From Methylomonas methanica (GTDB taxonomy: Bacteria; Pseudomonadota; Gammaproteobacteria; Methylococcales; Methylomonadaceae): a stretch of 64,000 bases of DNA. Below, one piece after another: positions 7,879 through 15,777 of this stretch (position 1 is its first letter; each line of letters opens with the position of its first letter). Where the stretch lies: NCBI GenBank assembly GCA_001644045.1, contig LUUF01000050.1:1-64000 (forward strand). Reading direction: 5' to 3'. Below the pieces are notes generated by a model. The model saw nothing but the letters and a program-made list of their open reading frames with translations, was not told the origin of the DNA and did not search any database. The position numbers and the translations under genes are program-made.

Positions 7879-9759
7879 ATGCGGATTCACGCCTTACCCA
7901 CCCAATTAGTCAATCAAATCGCCGCCGGCGAGGTGGTCGAGCGCCCGGCGTCCGTGGTCAAAGAGCTGGTGGAAAATTGTTTCGATGCCGGTGCTACCCA
8001 GATTTACATCGATGTCGAGCAGGGCGGGGCGCGGCAAATCAGGATTCGCGATAACGGCTGCGGCATCGTCAAAGACGACTTGGCGCTAGCTTTATCCCGG
8101 CATGCCACCAGCAAGATTGCCTCCTTGGACGATTTGGAGCATGTGATCAGCATGGGGTTTCGCGGCGAGGCCTTGCCCAGTATCAGCTCGGTAGCGCGTT
8201 TGACTTTAATTTCCCGCACCGCCGACGCAGAATGCGCTTGGCAAGTCAGCGCCGACGGCACCGAGCAAAACTTCGATCCACAACCCGACCCGCATCCGCC
8301 CGGCACCACCGTCGATGTGCGCGACCTGTTTTACAACACGCCGGCCCGTCGCAAGTTTTTAAAAGCCGAGAAAACCGAGTTTACTCACATCGAGAGCTTG
8401 ATCCAAAAGCTAGCGCTGGCGCGTTTCGATGTTGGGTTTATCTTGAATCACAATCAGCGCGAAGTGCTGAATCTCAAACCGGCCGAGACGCAGGACGCCC
8501 AGGAGAAACGCATCGCGGCGATTTGCGGCTCGGCGTTTGTCGAGAATTGCGTGAAGATCGATTTTGCCGCGTCCGGTCTGCATCTGCATGGCTGGGTCGG
8601 CTTGCCGACTTTTTCCCGCAGCCAGCAGGATATGCAGTTTTTTTACGTCAACGGTCGTTTGATCAAGGACCGGCTAGTTGCCCATGCGGTGAAGCAGGCC
8701 TATCAGGATGTGTTGTATCACGGCCGTCATCCGGTGTTTGTGTTGTATCTGGAGCTCGATCCGGCCTTGGTCGATGTCAACGCTCACCCAACTAAATTGG
8801 AAGTGCGGTTTAGGGAAGGGCGGATGGTGCACGATTTTCTGTTTCAGGCCTTGCATCGCAGTTTGGCGGATCAACGGCCTGGTGCTGCCGTTGTGGCGCA
8901 GCAAATCGAGACTGTTGGCGAAGCTTCGGCGGCACAAACGCCGGTAGCGCTGCTACGGACGCCCCTAAATCAACAGACGTCCTTGCCGCTGTCAATGCCG
9001 GAACCCGGTGCGGGTAGTATGTCGCAACGAACCACACCTGAGGCGTTTGGTGCTTATCGCTACCCGCCCGAACGGGTGAATTTGTCCGACGTGGCCGAGC
9101 AAATCAAAGCTTACGGCAAACTTTATCCGCAAACCGATGGCGCAATCCCGGCGCAGCATGTGGCGGCATCGGCGATGCCGCCCTTGGGTTTTGCGTTGGC
9201 GCATATCCACAATATTTACATTCTGGCCGAGACCGCCAACGGCATCATTTTGGTGGATGCCCACGCCGCTCACGAACGGGTGACTTATGAGCACTTGAAA
9301 CAGCATTATCACAATCGGGCGATTGTTTCCCAGCCCTTGCTATTGCCGATCAAATTGCAAGTCACCGCCGCCGAGGCCGACTTGGCCGAGCAAGAGCACG
9401 AGTTTTTTATGGGCCTGGGTTTTGAAATCAACCGCTCCGGCCCGGAAACGGTGGTGCTCAGAGCCACGCCGGCGCTGTTGGCGAAAACCGATGTCGATCA
9501 ATTGGTGCGCGATATTCTGGCCGATTTGGCAACCCACGGCGTCAGTCATAAAGCTCAGGAAAGTATTAACGCGATATTGGCGACCATGGCCTGCCACGGC
9601 TCGGTGCGCGCCAAACGTAAACTGAGCATTGAGGAAATGAACGCCTTGCTGCGTGATATGGAGCAAACCGAGCGCATCGGTCAATGCAATCACGGTCGTC
9701 CTACCTGGGTGGCGCTGAGCCATCAAGAGTTGGACCGGTTTTTCATGCGCGGCCAATAA
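7879..9759 (+). CDS. mutL: DNA mismatch repair protein MutL
   Basis: MutL couples MutS mismatch recognition to strand removal. The N-terminal GHKL ATPase shows ELVENCFDAGA, RDNGCGI, HATSKI and GFRGEALPSI. A variable linker (about 335-430) follows, then the dimerisation domain. That domain has D460-A-H-A-x2-E-x4-E, close to the DQHA(x)2E(x)4E metal site of endonuclease-type MutL, plus ACHGSVRAKRKL and QCNHGRPTW, the companion motifs. So this MutL probably nicks DNA itself, unlike E. coli MutL, which relies on MutH. Length is 626 residues. miaA starts on the base after the stop. Confidence 0.96.
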   Translation: MRIHALPTQLVNQIAAGEVVERPASVVKELVENCFDAGATQIYIDVEQGGARQIRIRDNGCGIVKDDLALALSRHATSKIASLDDLEHVISMGFRGEALPSISSVARLTLISRTADAECAWQVSADGTEQNFDPQPDPHPPGTTVDVRDLFYNTPARRKFLKAEKTEFTHIESLIQKLALARFDVGFILNHNQREVLNLKPAETQDAQEKRIAAICGSAFVENCVKIDFAASGLHLHGWVGLPTFSRSQQDMQFFYVNGRLIKDRLVAHAVKQAYQDVLYHGRHPVFVLYLELDPALVDVNAHPTKLEVRFREGRMVHDFLFQALHRSLADQRPGAAVVAQQIETVGEASAAQTPVALLRTPLNQQTSLPLSMPEPGAGSMSQRTTPEAFGAYRYPPERVNLSDVAEQIKAYGKLYPQTDGAIPAQHVAASAMPPLGFALAHIHNIYILAETANGIILVDAHAAHERVTYEHLKQHYHNRAIVSQPLLLPIKLQVTAAEADLAEQEHEFFMGLGFEINRSGPETVVLRATPALLAKTDVDQLVRDILADLATHGVSHKAQESINAILATMACHGSVRAKRKLSIEEMNALLRDMEQTERIGQCNHGRPTWVALSHQELDRFFMRGQ

Positions 9760-10698
9760 ATGAGCAATTTGCAAAAACCATCGGCCATCCTGTTGATGGG
9801 GCCGACCGCATCCGGCAAGACCGCGCTCGGTGTGGCGCTGGCGCAGGCGATGAATGCCGAGATTATCAGCGTCGATTCGGCGTTGGTTTATAAAGGTATG
9901 GACATCGGCACCGCTAAACCCACGCTGGCCGAGCGCGGCGGGGTGCCGCATCATTTAATCGATATTCTCGATCCTAGCGAAGCCTTTTCCACCGGTCAGT
10001 TTCGCAATCGCGCTTTGGAATTGATGGCGGATATTACTGCGCGCGGCAAACTGCCGCTGCTGGTCGGCGGCACGATGTTATATTTCAGCGCGCTAACGCA
10101 AGGCTTGGCGCAATTGCCGGAAGCCGACCCGGAAATTCGGCAAAGGCTGGATGATGAATTACAGCAAATGGGTAAGGAGGTTTTACATGCCCGCTTGACG
10201 CAAGTCGATCCGCAAGCGGCGGCGCGGATTCATGTCAACGATCCGCAACGTATTCAACGCGCCTTGGAAGTTTATGAAATCAGCGGCCGGCCGTTATCCA
10301 GCTTTTTCGACGCCGATCAGCATGCCGAGCATCCTTTTCGGTTTACCAAGCTCATCGTTGCGCCGGAGCAGCGCAGCACCTTACACGCCAAAATTGCTGA
10401 GCGTTTCGATCAGATGCTGGCGCAAGGCTTTCTGGAAGAGGTCCAGACTTTATGGCGACGCGGCGACCTGGACGAAAGCATGCCGTCGATCCGCTGCGTC
10501 GGCTACCGGCAAGCCTGGTCATACTTAAATGGCGAATACGATCTAGCGACAATGCGCGACAAAGCCATCATCGCTACCCGGCAACTGGCCAAGCGCCAAT
10601 TTACCTGGTTGCGTAAGGAGCAGGACGCCCATCACTTGATCACTGGCTGTGAAGGCTTGCTTGAGCAAGCTTTGGCATATTGCCGTACGCATGAATAA
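9760..10698 (+). CDS. miaA: tRNA dimethylallyltransferase MiaA
   Basis: MiaA transfers a dimethylallyl group to N6 of A37 in tRNAs reading UNN codons. The P-loop GPTASGKTALG (about 14-24) and SVDSALVYKGMDIGTAKP are the substrate-binding motifs; the central DPQRIQRALEVYEISGRP and C-terminal RQLAKRQFTWLRK are also typical. Length is 312 residues, as in E. coli. The ATG abuts the mutL stop, and the end overlaps the next gene by 8 nt, implying one transcript. In E. coli hfq follows directly; here hfq is 7 kb away. Confidence 0.96.
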   Translation: MSNLQKPSAILLMGPTASGKTALGVALAQAMNAEIISVDSALVYKGMDIGTAKPTLAERGGVPHHLIDILDPSEAFSTGQFRNRALELMADITARGKLPLLVGGTMLYFSALTQGLAQLPEADPEIRQRLDDELQQMGKEVLHARLTQVDPQAAARIHVNDPQRIQRALEVYEISGRPLSSFFDADQHAEHPFRFTKLIVAPEQRSTLHAKIAERFDQMLAQGFLEEVQTLWRRGDLDESMPSIRCVGYRQAWSYLNGEYDLATMRDKAIIATRQLAKRQFTWLRKEQDAHHLITGCEGLLEQALAYCRTHE

Positions 10699-11296
10699 AG
10701 CCGAACAACGCCAAATCGCCTACGCGGCGCGTAACGCGCAAGCCGATAAGGATACGGTCAGTACCAAAATCTGTCGGCGCGTCCGCGAGCAACCGTGGTA
10801 TCAGGGTGCGCAGACGGTGATGTGGTATTTACATTGCCGCTCCGAAGTGCGGACCCTGGCAGCGGTGGTCGCGGAGCTGGATAGCGATAAACGCATCGTC
10901 GTGCCTTATTGTATGGTCGATGCAGAGGGCCAGAAGCAACTCGGTTTGTGGCATTTAGAGTCTCTAGCCGAATTGCAGCCTGGTATGTGGAATATTCTCG
11001 AGCCGCCGCGCGAGCGCTGGTCGGAACAGGGCAAACAATTTCGTGCGGATGAGCTGGATGTGGTCGTGGTGCCGGGGGTGGCGTTTGACCAGCAAGGCGG
11101 TCGCTTGGGTAACGGCGCCGGTTATTACGACCGTCTACTGCAAAAAGTGCGGCCCGACGCGGTGTTGGCTGCGATTGGCTATGAAGCCCAGTTATTGCCG
11201 CAGGTGGTGGTGGATGAGTACGATGTATTCATGGATTTTGTGGTAACCGAGCAGGCGGTTTATTCAGGGAAGAGACGCACATGTCGGAGAACCTAG
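10691..11296 (+). CDS. 5-formyltetrahydrofolate cyclo-ligase
   Basis: It converts 5-formyl-THF to 5,10-methenyl-THF with ATP, returning this storage folate to one-carbon metabolism. The GNGAGYYDRLL motif and VPGVAFDQQGGRLG form the ATP/substrate site, and the N-terminal MNKAEQRQIAYAARN carries the basic residues found in the family. The start chosen is ATG 10691, overlapping the miaA stop by 8 nt; an upstream GTG in the same frame (10649) would lie inside miaA. The length is 201 residues. The end overlaps nspC by 16 nt. Family members are called ygfA/fau; a symbol is not certain here. Confidence 0.92.
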   Translation: MNKAEQRQIAYAARNAQADKDTVSTKICRRVREQPWYQGAQTVMWYLHCRSEVRTLAAVVAELDSDKRIVVPYCMVDAEGQKQLGLWHLESLAELQPGMWNILEPPRERWSEQGKQFRADELDVVVVPGVAFDQQGGRLGNGAGYYDRLLQKVRPDAVLAAIGYEAQLLPQVVVDEYDVFMDFVVTEQAVYSGKRRTCRRT

Positions 11297-12426
11297 CAGA
11301 ATTGAAACGGCTCATTCCCAGTTCGCCGGCTTTTGTGCTGGATGAAGAGCAAGTACTTGCCAATTTGCAACCCTTATTAGCCTTGCGGCAGGCGACGGAT
11401 TGCAAGATTTTGTATTCGATGAAGGCGCTACCCTTGGCGTCTTTGCTGGCGTTGCTGTCTGGGAGAATGGACGGTGTTTCGGTCAGTTCTTTGTTCGAAG
11501 CGCGCTTGGCAAAAGAGGTTTTGGGTGAAAATGGCGGCAGCATCCATCTGACCACGCCCGGCATGCGTCCGGATGAGTTTCCCGAAATGGGCAAGCTTTG
11601 CAGTCACATCAGCTTCAATTCGCTGTCGCAGTATCAACGTTTGCATGGGTTGGTCCGCGCGTATTCGAAAGGCTTGCGCGTCAATCCAAAGTTATCATTT
11701 GCCAACGACCACCGCTACGACCCGTGTCGGCCGCATTCCAAATTGGGTGTGGATATTGAGTTACTGCAAGACGGATTGCCTGCTGATATTGAAGGGCTGC
11801 ATTTTCATACGGTGTTCGCTTGTCAGGATTTTGCGCCGTTGCAACAAACCCTGGAAAAATTGCTGCCGATTCTGAAGCGCAGCCAGCTCAAATGGCTGAA
11901 TCTGGGCGGCGGTTACTTGTACCACGGCATAGTCAATCAGGCGCAGATCGTCGAATTGATTAGACGGCTCAGAGTTGAGTTCGGCGTCGATATATATCTG
12001 GAGCCGGGCAAAGCCTTGGTCGGCAACGCTGGGTATATCGTGACGACCGTGCTGGATCGATTCGTCAGCGACGGCAAGCAGGTGTTGATCTTGGATACTT
12101 CGGTCAACCATCATCCGGAAGTGTTCGAATATCAGCGCAAACCGCACTTGCTGGAGGAAGATGATGCCGGCGAACGGACGGCAATTTTGGCGGGATCGAC
12201 TTGTCTGGCCGGCGATGTATTCGGGGAATATCGATTCGAGCAAATCCCGGAAGTGGGCGACAAACTGGTATTCGCCGATGTCGGCGCGTATTCCTTGATC
12301 AAGGCCAATCGCTTTAACGGTTACAACTTGCCGGATGTTTACGGTTTAAAACAAGCTCAAGCAAACCTGTTAAAACGCTATGAATTTGATGATTATCGCC
12401 GGCAATGGACAAACGGCGGTGACTAG
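11281..12426 (+). CDS. nspC: Carboxynorspermidine/carboxyspermidine decarboxylase
   Basis: NspC is a PLP-dependent fold-III decarboxylase making norspermidine or spermidine from the carboxy form. The PLP Lys is in YSMKALP (about residue 43). Other active-site blocks are HTVFACQ, LNLGGGYLY, YLEPGKALVG and the Cys/Asp pair in CLAGDVFGEY, which completes the active site across the dimer. Its 381 residues are normal. The usual partner, carboxynorspermidine dehydrogenase, is not in the window. The start overlaps the cyclo-ligase end by 16 nt, so the two are co-transcribed. The choice of norspermidine or spermidine as product is not decidable here. Confidence 0.92.
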   Translation: MSENLAELKRLIPSSPAFVLDEEQVLANLQPLLALRQATDCKILYSMKALPLASLLALLSGRMDGVSVSSLFEARLAKEVLGENGGSIHLTTPGMRPDEFPEMGKLCSHISFNSLSQYQRLHGLVRAYSKGLRVNPKLSFANDHRYDPCRPHSKLGVDIELLQDGLPADIEGLHFHTVFACQDFAPLQQTLEKLLPILKRSQLKWLNLGGGYLYHGIVNQAQIVELIRRLRVEFGVDIYLEPGKALVGNAGYIVTTVLDRFVSDGKQVLILDTSVNHHPEVFEYQRKPHLLEEDDAGERTAILAGSTCLAGDVFGEYRFEQIPEVGDKLVFADVGAYSLIKANRFNGYNLPDVYGLKQAQANLLKRYEFDDYRRQWTNGGD

Positions 12427-12449
12427 CTTTGATGAAGCCGGCTTTTCGT

Positions 12450-12860
12450 CTAAGGGTGCCCGTGCGGCGGCGCTTGATATTGGTCCAGGCCGGCCATTAA
12501 GGCTTCCATCTTTTGAATGCTGGCATCGCAGCCTTCGATGCTGGCTTGTACTTTGGCTTTAAAGCGCAAGCCCATATGTTCGCCGTCGCTTTCCCGTTCG
12601 GCGTATTCGTTTAGCAAATGGCAAGCGTCGTGCATCGCTTGTTCGGTATCTGCAAAAATGTCGTTGTCTGGCAGTTGGTCGGCTTCGTTCAGCATCATCA
12701 GTCTGCTCAATACGGTGTTCTGGTGGCGGAATACCGATTCGGCATAGTCGGCAAAACTGTCGTGCTGGCTATTGGCCGGTACGCTGGCGCAACCGATTAA
12801 GCCGCAGCCCAATATTGTATACAGTGTCAGATACTTCAAACGCGGTAAAACCATCGGCAT
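12450..12860 (-). CDS. Small unknown lipoprotein
   Basis: I do not recognise this family. Taking ATG 12860, the protein has 136 residues with a signal peptide and lipobox (CGLIGCAS), then a mostly helical, His/Asp/Glu-rich domain with Cys residues (HDACHLLNEY, SIEGCDAS). It begins 5 nt after the stop of the methyltransferase gene, with a ribosome site (AAAGG) inside that gene's end, so it is the last gene of that operon. The reading frame extends upstream to 12983 but that part overlaps the methyltransferase and is not needed. Probably anchored in the outer membrane. Confidence 0.65.
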   Translation of the reverse strand: MPMVLPRLKYLTLYTILGCGLIGCASVPANSQHDSFADYAESVFRHQNTVLSRLMMLNEADQLPDNDIFADTEQAMHDACHLLNEYAERESDGEHMGLRFKAKVQASIEGCDASIQKMEALMAGLDQYQAPPHGHP

Positions 12861-12865
12861 CTTGT

Positions 12866-13825
12866 TCAAGCCTTTTGTGCAGTAAATATGCAATATTCGG
12901 TCAGTTTTTCGGTAAATAACTGATGTTGTGCCAGGCCGACCAAATAGTTGGCGGTTTGCGCCTTGGAGCGCAATCCCAGCCATTGGCTGATAGTTTGTAC
13001 CGGTTTCAGGCGTTTGGCTACTTTGAACATATGTTCGACGGACGCCTGGGTTTGGGCGGTGATGTCATGGCAAACGATGGCTTGAAAACCTTGCTGTTCC
13101 AACAAGCCGGTAAATTCGTCGCGCGAGCACAGGTTCGGCACGGCCCAGCCATTCAAGCAAGTGACGACGGCCTGCCATTGCTGTTCGTTAAATTGCCGCT
13201 GCAACACAAAGCCGTCGCACACGACGATGCGGCCGCCGGGCTTTAATACCCGCCAAGCTTCGCGCAAAAAATCGCCTTTGTGCAAGGCATGGCAGGAGCT
13301 TTCCAAAGCCCAGACTACATCGAACGATGCTTCCGGGAAGGGCGTGGCGCAAAAATCTGCGACTTCGAAATCGACCAGTTCCGCAACGCCGTGGCGTTTG
13401 GCGTGCTGGCGGGCATAGTCGGCTTGCTTGGAACTGATGGTGATGCCGGTGACCCGATTGCCATGTTGTTTGGCCATCCAGATCGTGCTGCCACCGATAC
13501 CGCAGCCGGCGTCCAGAACTTTATCGCCGGCTTGAATGCCGGCTTTTTCATAAAGGACCTGATTCTTGTTCAGCAAGGCCTGATGTTGATCGTAAGGCTT
13601 AACCTCGTCCCAATAGCCGTAATGCAACGCCAAGTTGTCGCGGTTACACCAGGCCACCAGATAGTCGTTGTAGCAGTCGTCGTAATGTTTGGCGGCGTCG
13701 GCTTGCAGTTCGGTGCTGGATAGTTCGGCGTTATCGCGCAGGCTTTGGTCGCGGTAATCTTGATTGGGTTCTAGGGTGTACATCGTAGCGGGAAGTGAGG
13801 AACGGGACGGCTGAGCGTAAGGCAA
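12866..13825 (-). CDS. Class I SAM-dependent methyltransferase
   Basis: The protein has a typical class I fold: SAM motif I VLDAGCGIGGSTIWMA, then GITISSKQADYARQ, VDFEVADFC and the post-motif VLKPGGRIVVCDGF. It resembles the UbiE/tocopherol/sarcosine methyltransferase group with a 70-residue N-terminal extension that includes HYGYWD, common in small-molecule N- or C-methyltransferases. The substrate is unknown. The start is uncertain: TTG 13825 lies 14 nt after the upstream stop, while ATG 13783 (MYTLEPNQ) is a good alternative; neither has a clear ribosome site. It sits in the operon tatD-tcdA-unknown-methyltransferase-lipoprotein. Confidence 0.8.
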   Translation of the reverse strand: MPYAQPSRSSLPATMYTLEPNQDYRDQSLRDNAELSSTELQADAAKHYDDCYNDYLVAWCNRDNLALHYGYWDEVKPYDQHQALLNKNQVLYEKAGIQAGDKVLDAGCGIGGSTIWMAKQHGNRVTGITISSKQADYARQHAKRHGVAELVDFEVADFCATPFPEASFDVVWALESSCHALHKGDFLREAWRVLKPGGRIVVCDGFVLQRQFNEQQWQAVVTCLNGWAVPNLCSRDEFTGLLEQQGFQAIVCHDITAQTQASVEHMFKVAKRLKPVQTISQWLGLRSKAQTANYLVGLAQHQLFTEKLTEYCIFTAQKA

Positions 13826-13839
13826 TGGAAACGGCCGGA

Positions 13840-14241
13840 TTAGTTTGATTGCCGGCCATTATAATTCAGATCGGCGATTCGCTTCATGTTAGCCGATAGA
13901 TTGTTGAATTGCGGGTGATTGATTTCCAGCAAAGCAATTATCTGTTTTATCGCTAACTCTTTGATTTGCTCCGGTTCTATGCCAAAGCGAATCTTGAACA
14001 AGCGCCGCTGTTTTCCGGCCGGTAGCGCTGCCAAAATTTCGGTTAAATGTTGATCGATCAATTGTCTAGCCAAGGCAAGTTCCGGACTTACGTCTCCATC
14101 TTTTTCTTGGAAACTGGGTTGAGCAGGCGCGGGAGCTGGCTGGTTTGCCGTGGCCGCGCGCTGCCGCATCTCCTGCAATCGCGAGCTTTTGCCTGGATTG
14201 ACCAACAGCGAATCTGCGGGACGGCTGGGTGATTTAGCCAT
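13840..14241 (-). CDS. Unknown 133-residue soluble protein
   Basis: Not recognised. The first half is low-complexity and basic with a Pro/Ala/Gln stretch (about 33-45); the second half is a predicted helical domain (PELALARQLIDQHL, LFKIRFGIEPEQIKELAIKQIIALL). No signal peptide or membrane segment. Its ATG overlaps the tcdA stop by 8 nt (ATGGCTAA), so it is translated together with tcdA. The coupling suggests a real protein; its role is unknown. Confidence 0.65.
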   Translation of the reverse strand: MAKSPSRPADSLLVNPGKSSRLQEMRQRAATANQPAPAPAQPSFQEKDGDVSPELALARQLIDQHLTEILAALPAGKQRRLFKIRFGIEPEQIKELAIKQIIALLEINHPQFNNLSANMKRIADLNYNGRQSN

Positions 14242-14989
14242 GATGTTTGTTGTGGGTAGAATGCGCGGGATCGTGAATCAAATTGCGGATTACCACCGAG
14301 GCGCAGACGCCGCCGAAAGCCGCCGGTAAATAGGAAATAGTGCCGTAGGCTGACTTTTTATAATTGCTGCCGTCGGTAAACATCAGCGAATCTTTATTGA
14401 CCACTTCCGGCGAAAACACCACCTTCACGCCTCGATTGATGCCGTGTTTACGCAGACGCGTCCGAATGAATTGCGCAAACGGGCAGTTGTAGGTTTTGGA
14501 GATGTCTACCACTTTTAGATGGGTCGGATCCATCTTGCCGCCGGCGCCCATTGAACTGACGATTTTCATGTTGCGGGCCTTGGCCGCGCGGATCAACGTG
14601 ATTTTCGGGGTGAGGCTGTCGATGGCGTCCACCACGTAATCGTAATACTGGCTCAATAGCTCGTCGGCGGTATCGGGAGTGATGAATTCGTGCTTGATCG
14701 TCAGTTTTAAATCCGGATTGATCGCCAACAAACGCTCGCCCATGATGTCAGCCTTGGACTGGCCGTGCGTTGTGGATAATGCCGGCAATTGCCGGTTGCG
14801 ATTGCTGGGATCGACCACGTCGCCATCGACGATGGTCATTTCACCGACACCGGCCCGGCAGATAAATTCGGCGGCAAACGAGCCCACGCCGCCCATGCCG
14901 ACCACCAATACATGGGATTGCTGCAGCTTGTCTAGTTTGGGCTTGCCGATCAATAGTTCGGTACGGGAGAGCCAGCTTAAATCAGTCAT
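14234..14989 (-). CDS. tcdA: tRNA threonylcarbamoyladenosine dehydratase TcdA
   Basis: TcdA is an E1-like enzyme that dehydrates t6A37 to the cyclic form ct6A in an ATP-dependent reaction. The nucleotide site VVGMGGVGSFAAE is at about 29-41, followed by DGDVVDPSNRNRQ, typical of ThiF/E1 enzymes, and VVDAIDSLTPK. The 251-residue length matches E. coli TcdA (CsdL). The start overlaps the tatD stop by 8 nt (ATGACTGA), so tatD and tcdA are coupled. It acts downstream of the TsaE pathway encoded at 5731. Confidence 0.92.
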   Translation of the reverse strand: MTDLSWLSRTELLIGKPKLDKLQQSHVLVVGMGGVGSFAAEFICRAGVGEMTIVDGDVVDPSNRNRQLPALSTTHGQSKADIMGERLLAINPDLKLTIKHEFITPDTADELLSQYYDYVVDAIDSLTPKITLIRAAKARNMKIVSSMGAGGKMDPTHLKVVDISKTYNCPFAQFIRTRLRKHGINRGVKVVFSPEVVNKDSLMFTDGSNYKKSAYGTISYLPAAFGGVCASVVIRNLIHDPAHSTHNKHHG

Positions 14990-15683
14990 TCAGAAATACT
15001 CGTTTGAAATTGCTTAGGATTTGTTGGCGCAAGGACGCGATGTCTAAGCCAAGCATTTTAGCCGCAGCGGCGTATATTGCGTCAATTGATACGTTCGCGG
15101 CGTCGGTTTCCAGAAACAAGCGATCGACGGGTGTGCTGAGTAGCGTTTCTCCGGCATGACTGAGAGGATTCAGCAAGGCAGCGCCAAAGGACAGATAAAA
15201 GCCGTGTCTTATCAATTGCTCGGCTAGGGCGGGGTTGCCGTTAAAGCCGTGAATGATCCAGGGTATCTCGGCGTTTGGCGTGGATTTTTTAATCCGGGTC
15301 AGCTCGTTAAAGGCGCGTACGCAATGGATGATCAGTGGTTTGCCAAGCTGGCTGGCGAGTTCGATCTGGCTGACGAATACTGTGGTTTGTAGTGTCAAAG
15401 GCGTAGCAATTGCTTTATCCAGCCCGCATTCGCCGATTGCCACTAGGTTTGGGTCCAGGCTGGCCGCACTAATTTTCCCTAAAGCTGTTTCAATGTCTTC
15501 TTGGTCGAGATGCCAGGGGTGTAAGCCCAGGCTGTAGAAACCGATTTGCGTGGCCGCGAGGTCGAAATCCTGGGTGCCGATACTGATTATTTCAAGGGTC
15601 TGGTTTGCGCCGGTTTGGTGGCAATGGATGTCGATATAGCCATCGGTTAAGCTTAGCGCCTCCAGACCTGTTTCAATTTTCAT
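14982..15683 (-). CDS. TatD-family metal-dependent hydrolase
   Basis: It has the TatD DNase/amidohydrolase pattern: DIHCH (metal His pair), LGLHPWHL, AIGECGLDK (metal Glu), IIHCVRAFNEL, IHGFNGNPALAEQL and the C-terminal ETDAANVS. These give the two-metal site of TIM-barrel hydrolases; family members have 3'-5' exonuclease or deoxyribonuclease activity, but the exact substrate here is not shown. At 233 residues it is a little shorter than TatD, closer to the YjjV type. It heads the minus-strand operon and is divergent from ettA. Confidence 0.85.
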   Translation of the reverse strand: MKIETGLEALSLTDGYIDIHCHQTGANQTLEIISIGTQDFDLAATQIGFYSLGLHPWHLDQEDIETALGKISAASLDPNLVAIGECGLDKAIATPLTLQTTVFVSQIELASQLGKPLIIHCVRAFNELTRIKKSTPNAEIPWIIHGFNGNPALAEQLIRHGFYLSFGAALLNPLSHAGETLLSTPVDRLFLETDAANVSIDAIYAAAAKMLGLDIASLRQQILSNFKRVFLND

Positions 15684-15742
15684 TGAATTGCCACCTGTTG
15701 CCCTATAAAAATTAACACCCTTAAAAAACCGTTATCGCACGG

Positions 15743-15748
15743 TATAAT
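15743..15748 (+). promoter_or_regulatory. Candidate -10 element for ettA
   Basis: TATAAT at 15743-15748 is a perfect -10 box about 30 nt before the ettA ATG. The -35 region is poor (TTAAAA at 15721-15726, 16-nt spacer). Confidence 0.45.
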
Positions 15749-15777
15749 GCCATTTTATTTTCTTCAGCAGAAAAACA

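Noticed and set aside
8232-8795. 187-codon plus-strand frame inside mutL
   Set aside because: Out of frame within a conserved gene; Arg/Ser-rich translation with no domain.
9340-9954. 204-codon minus-strand frame across the mutL-miaA junction
   Set aside because: Antisense to two conserved genes with no independent support.
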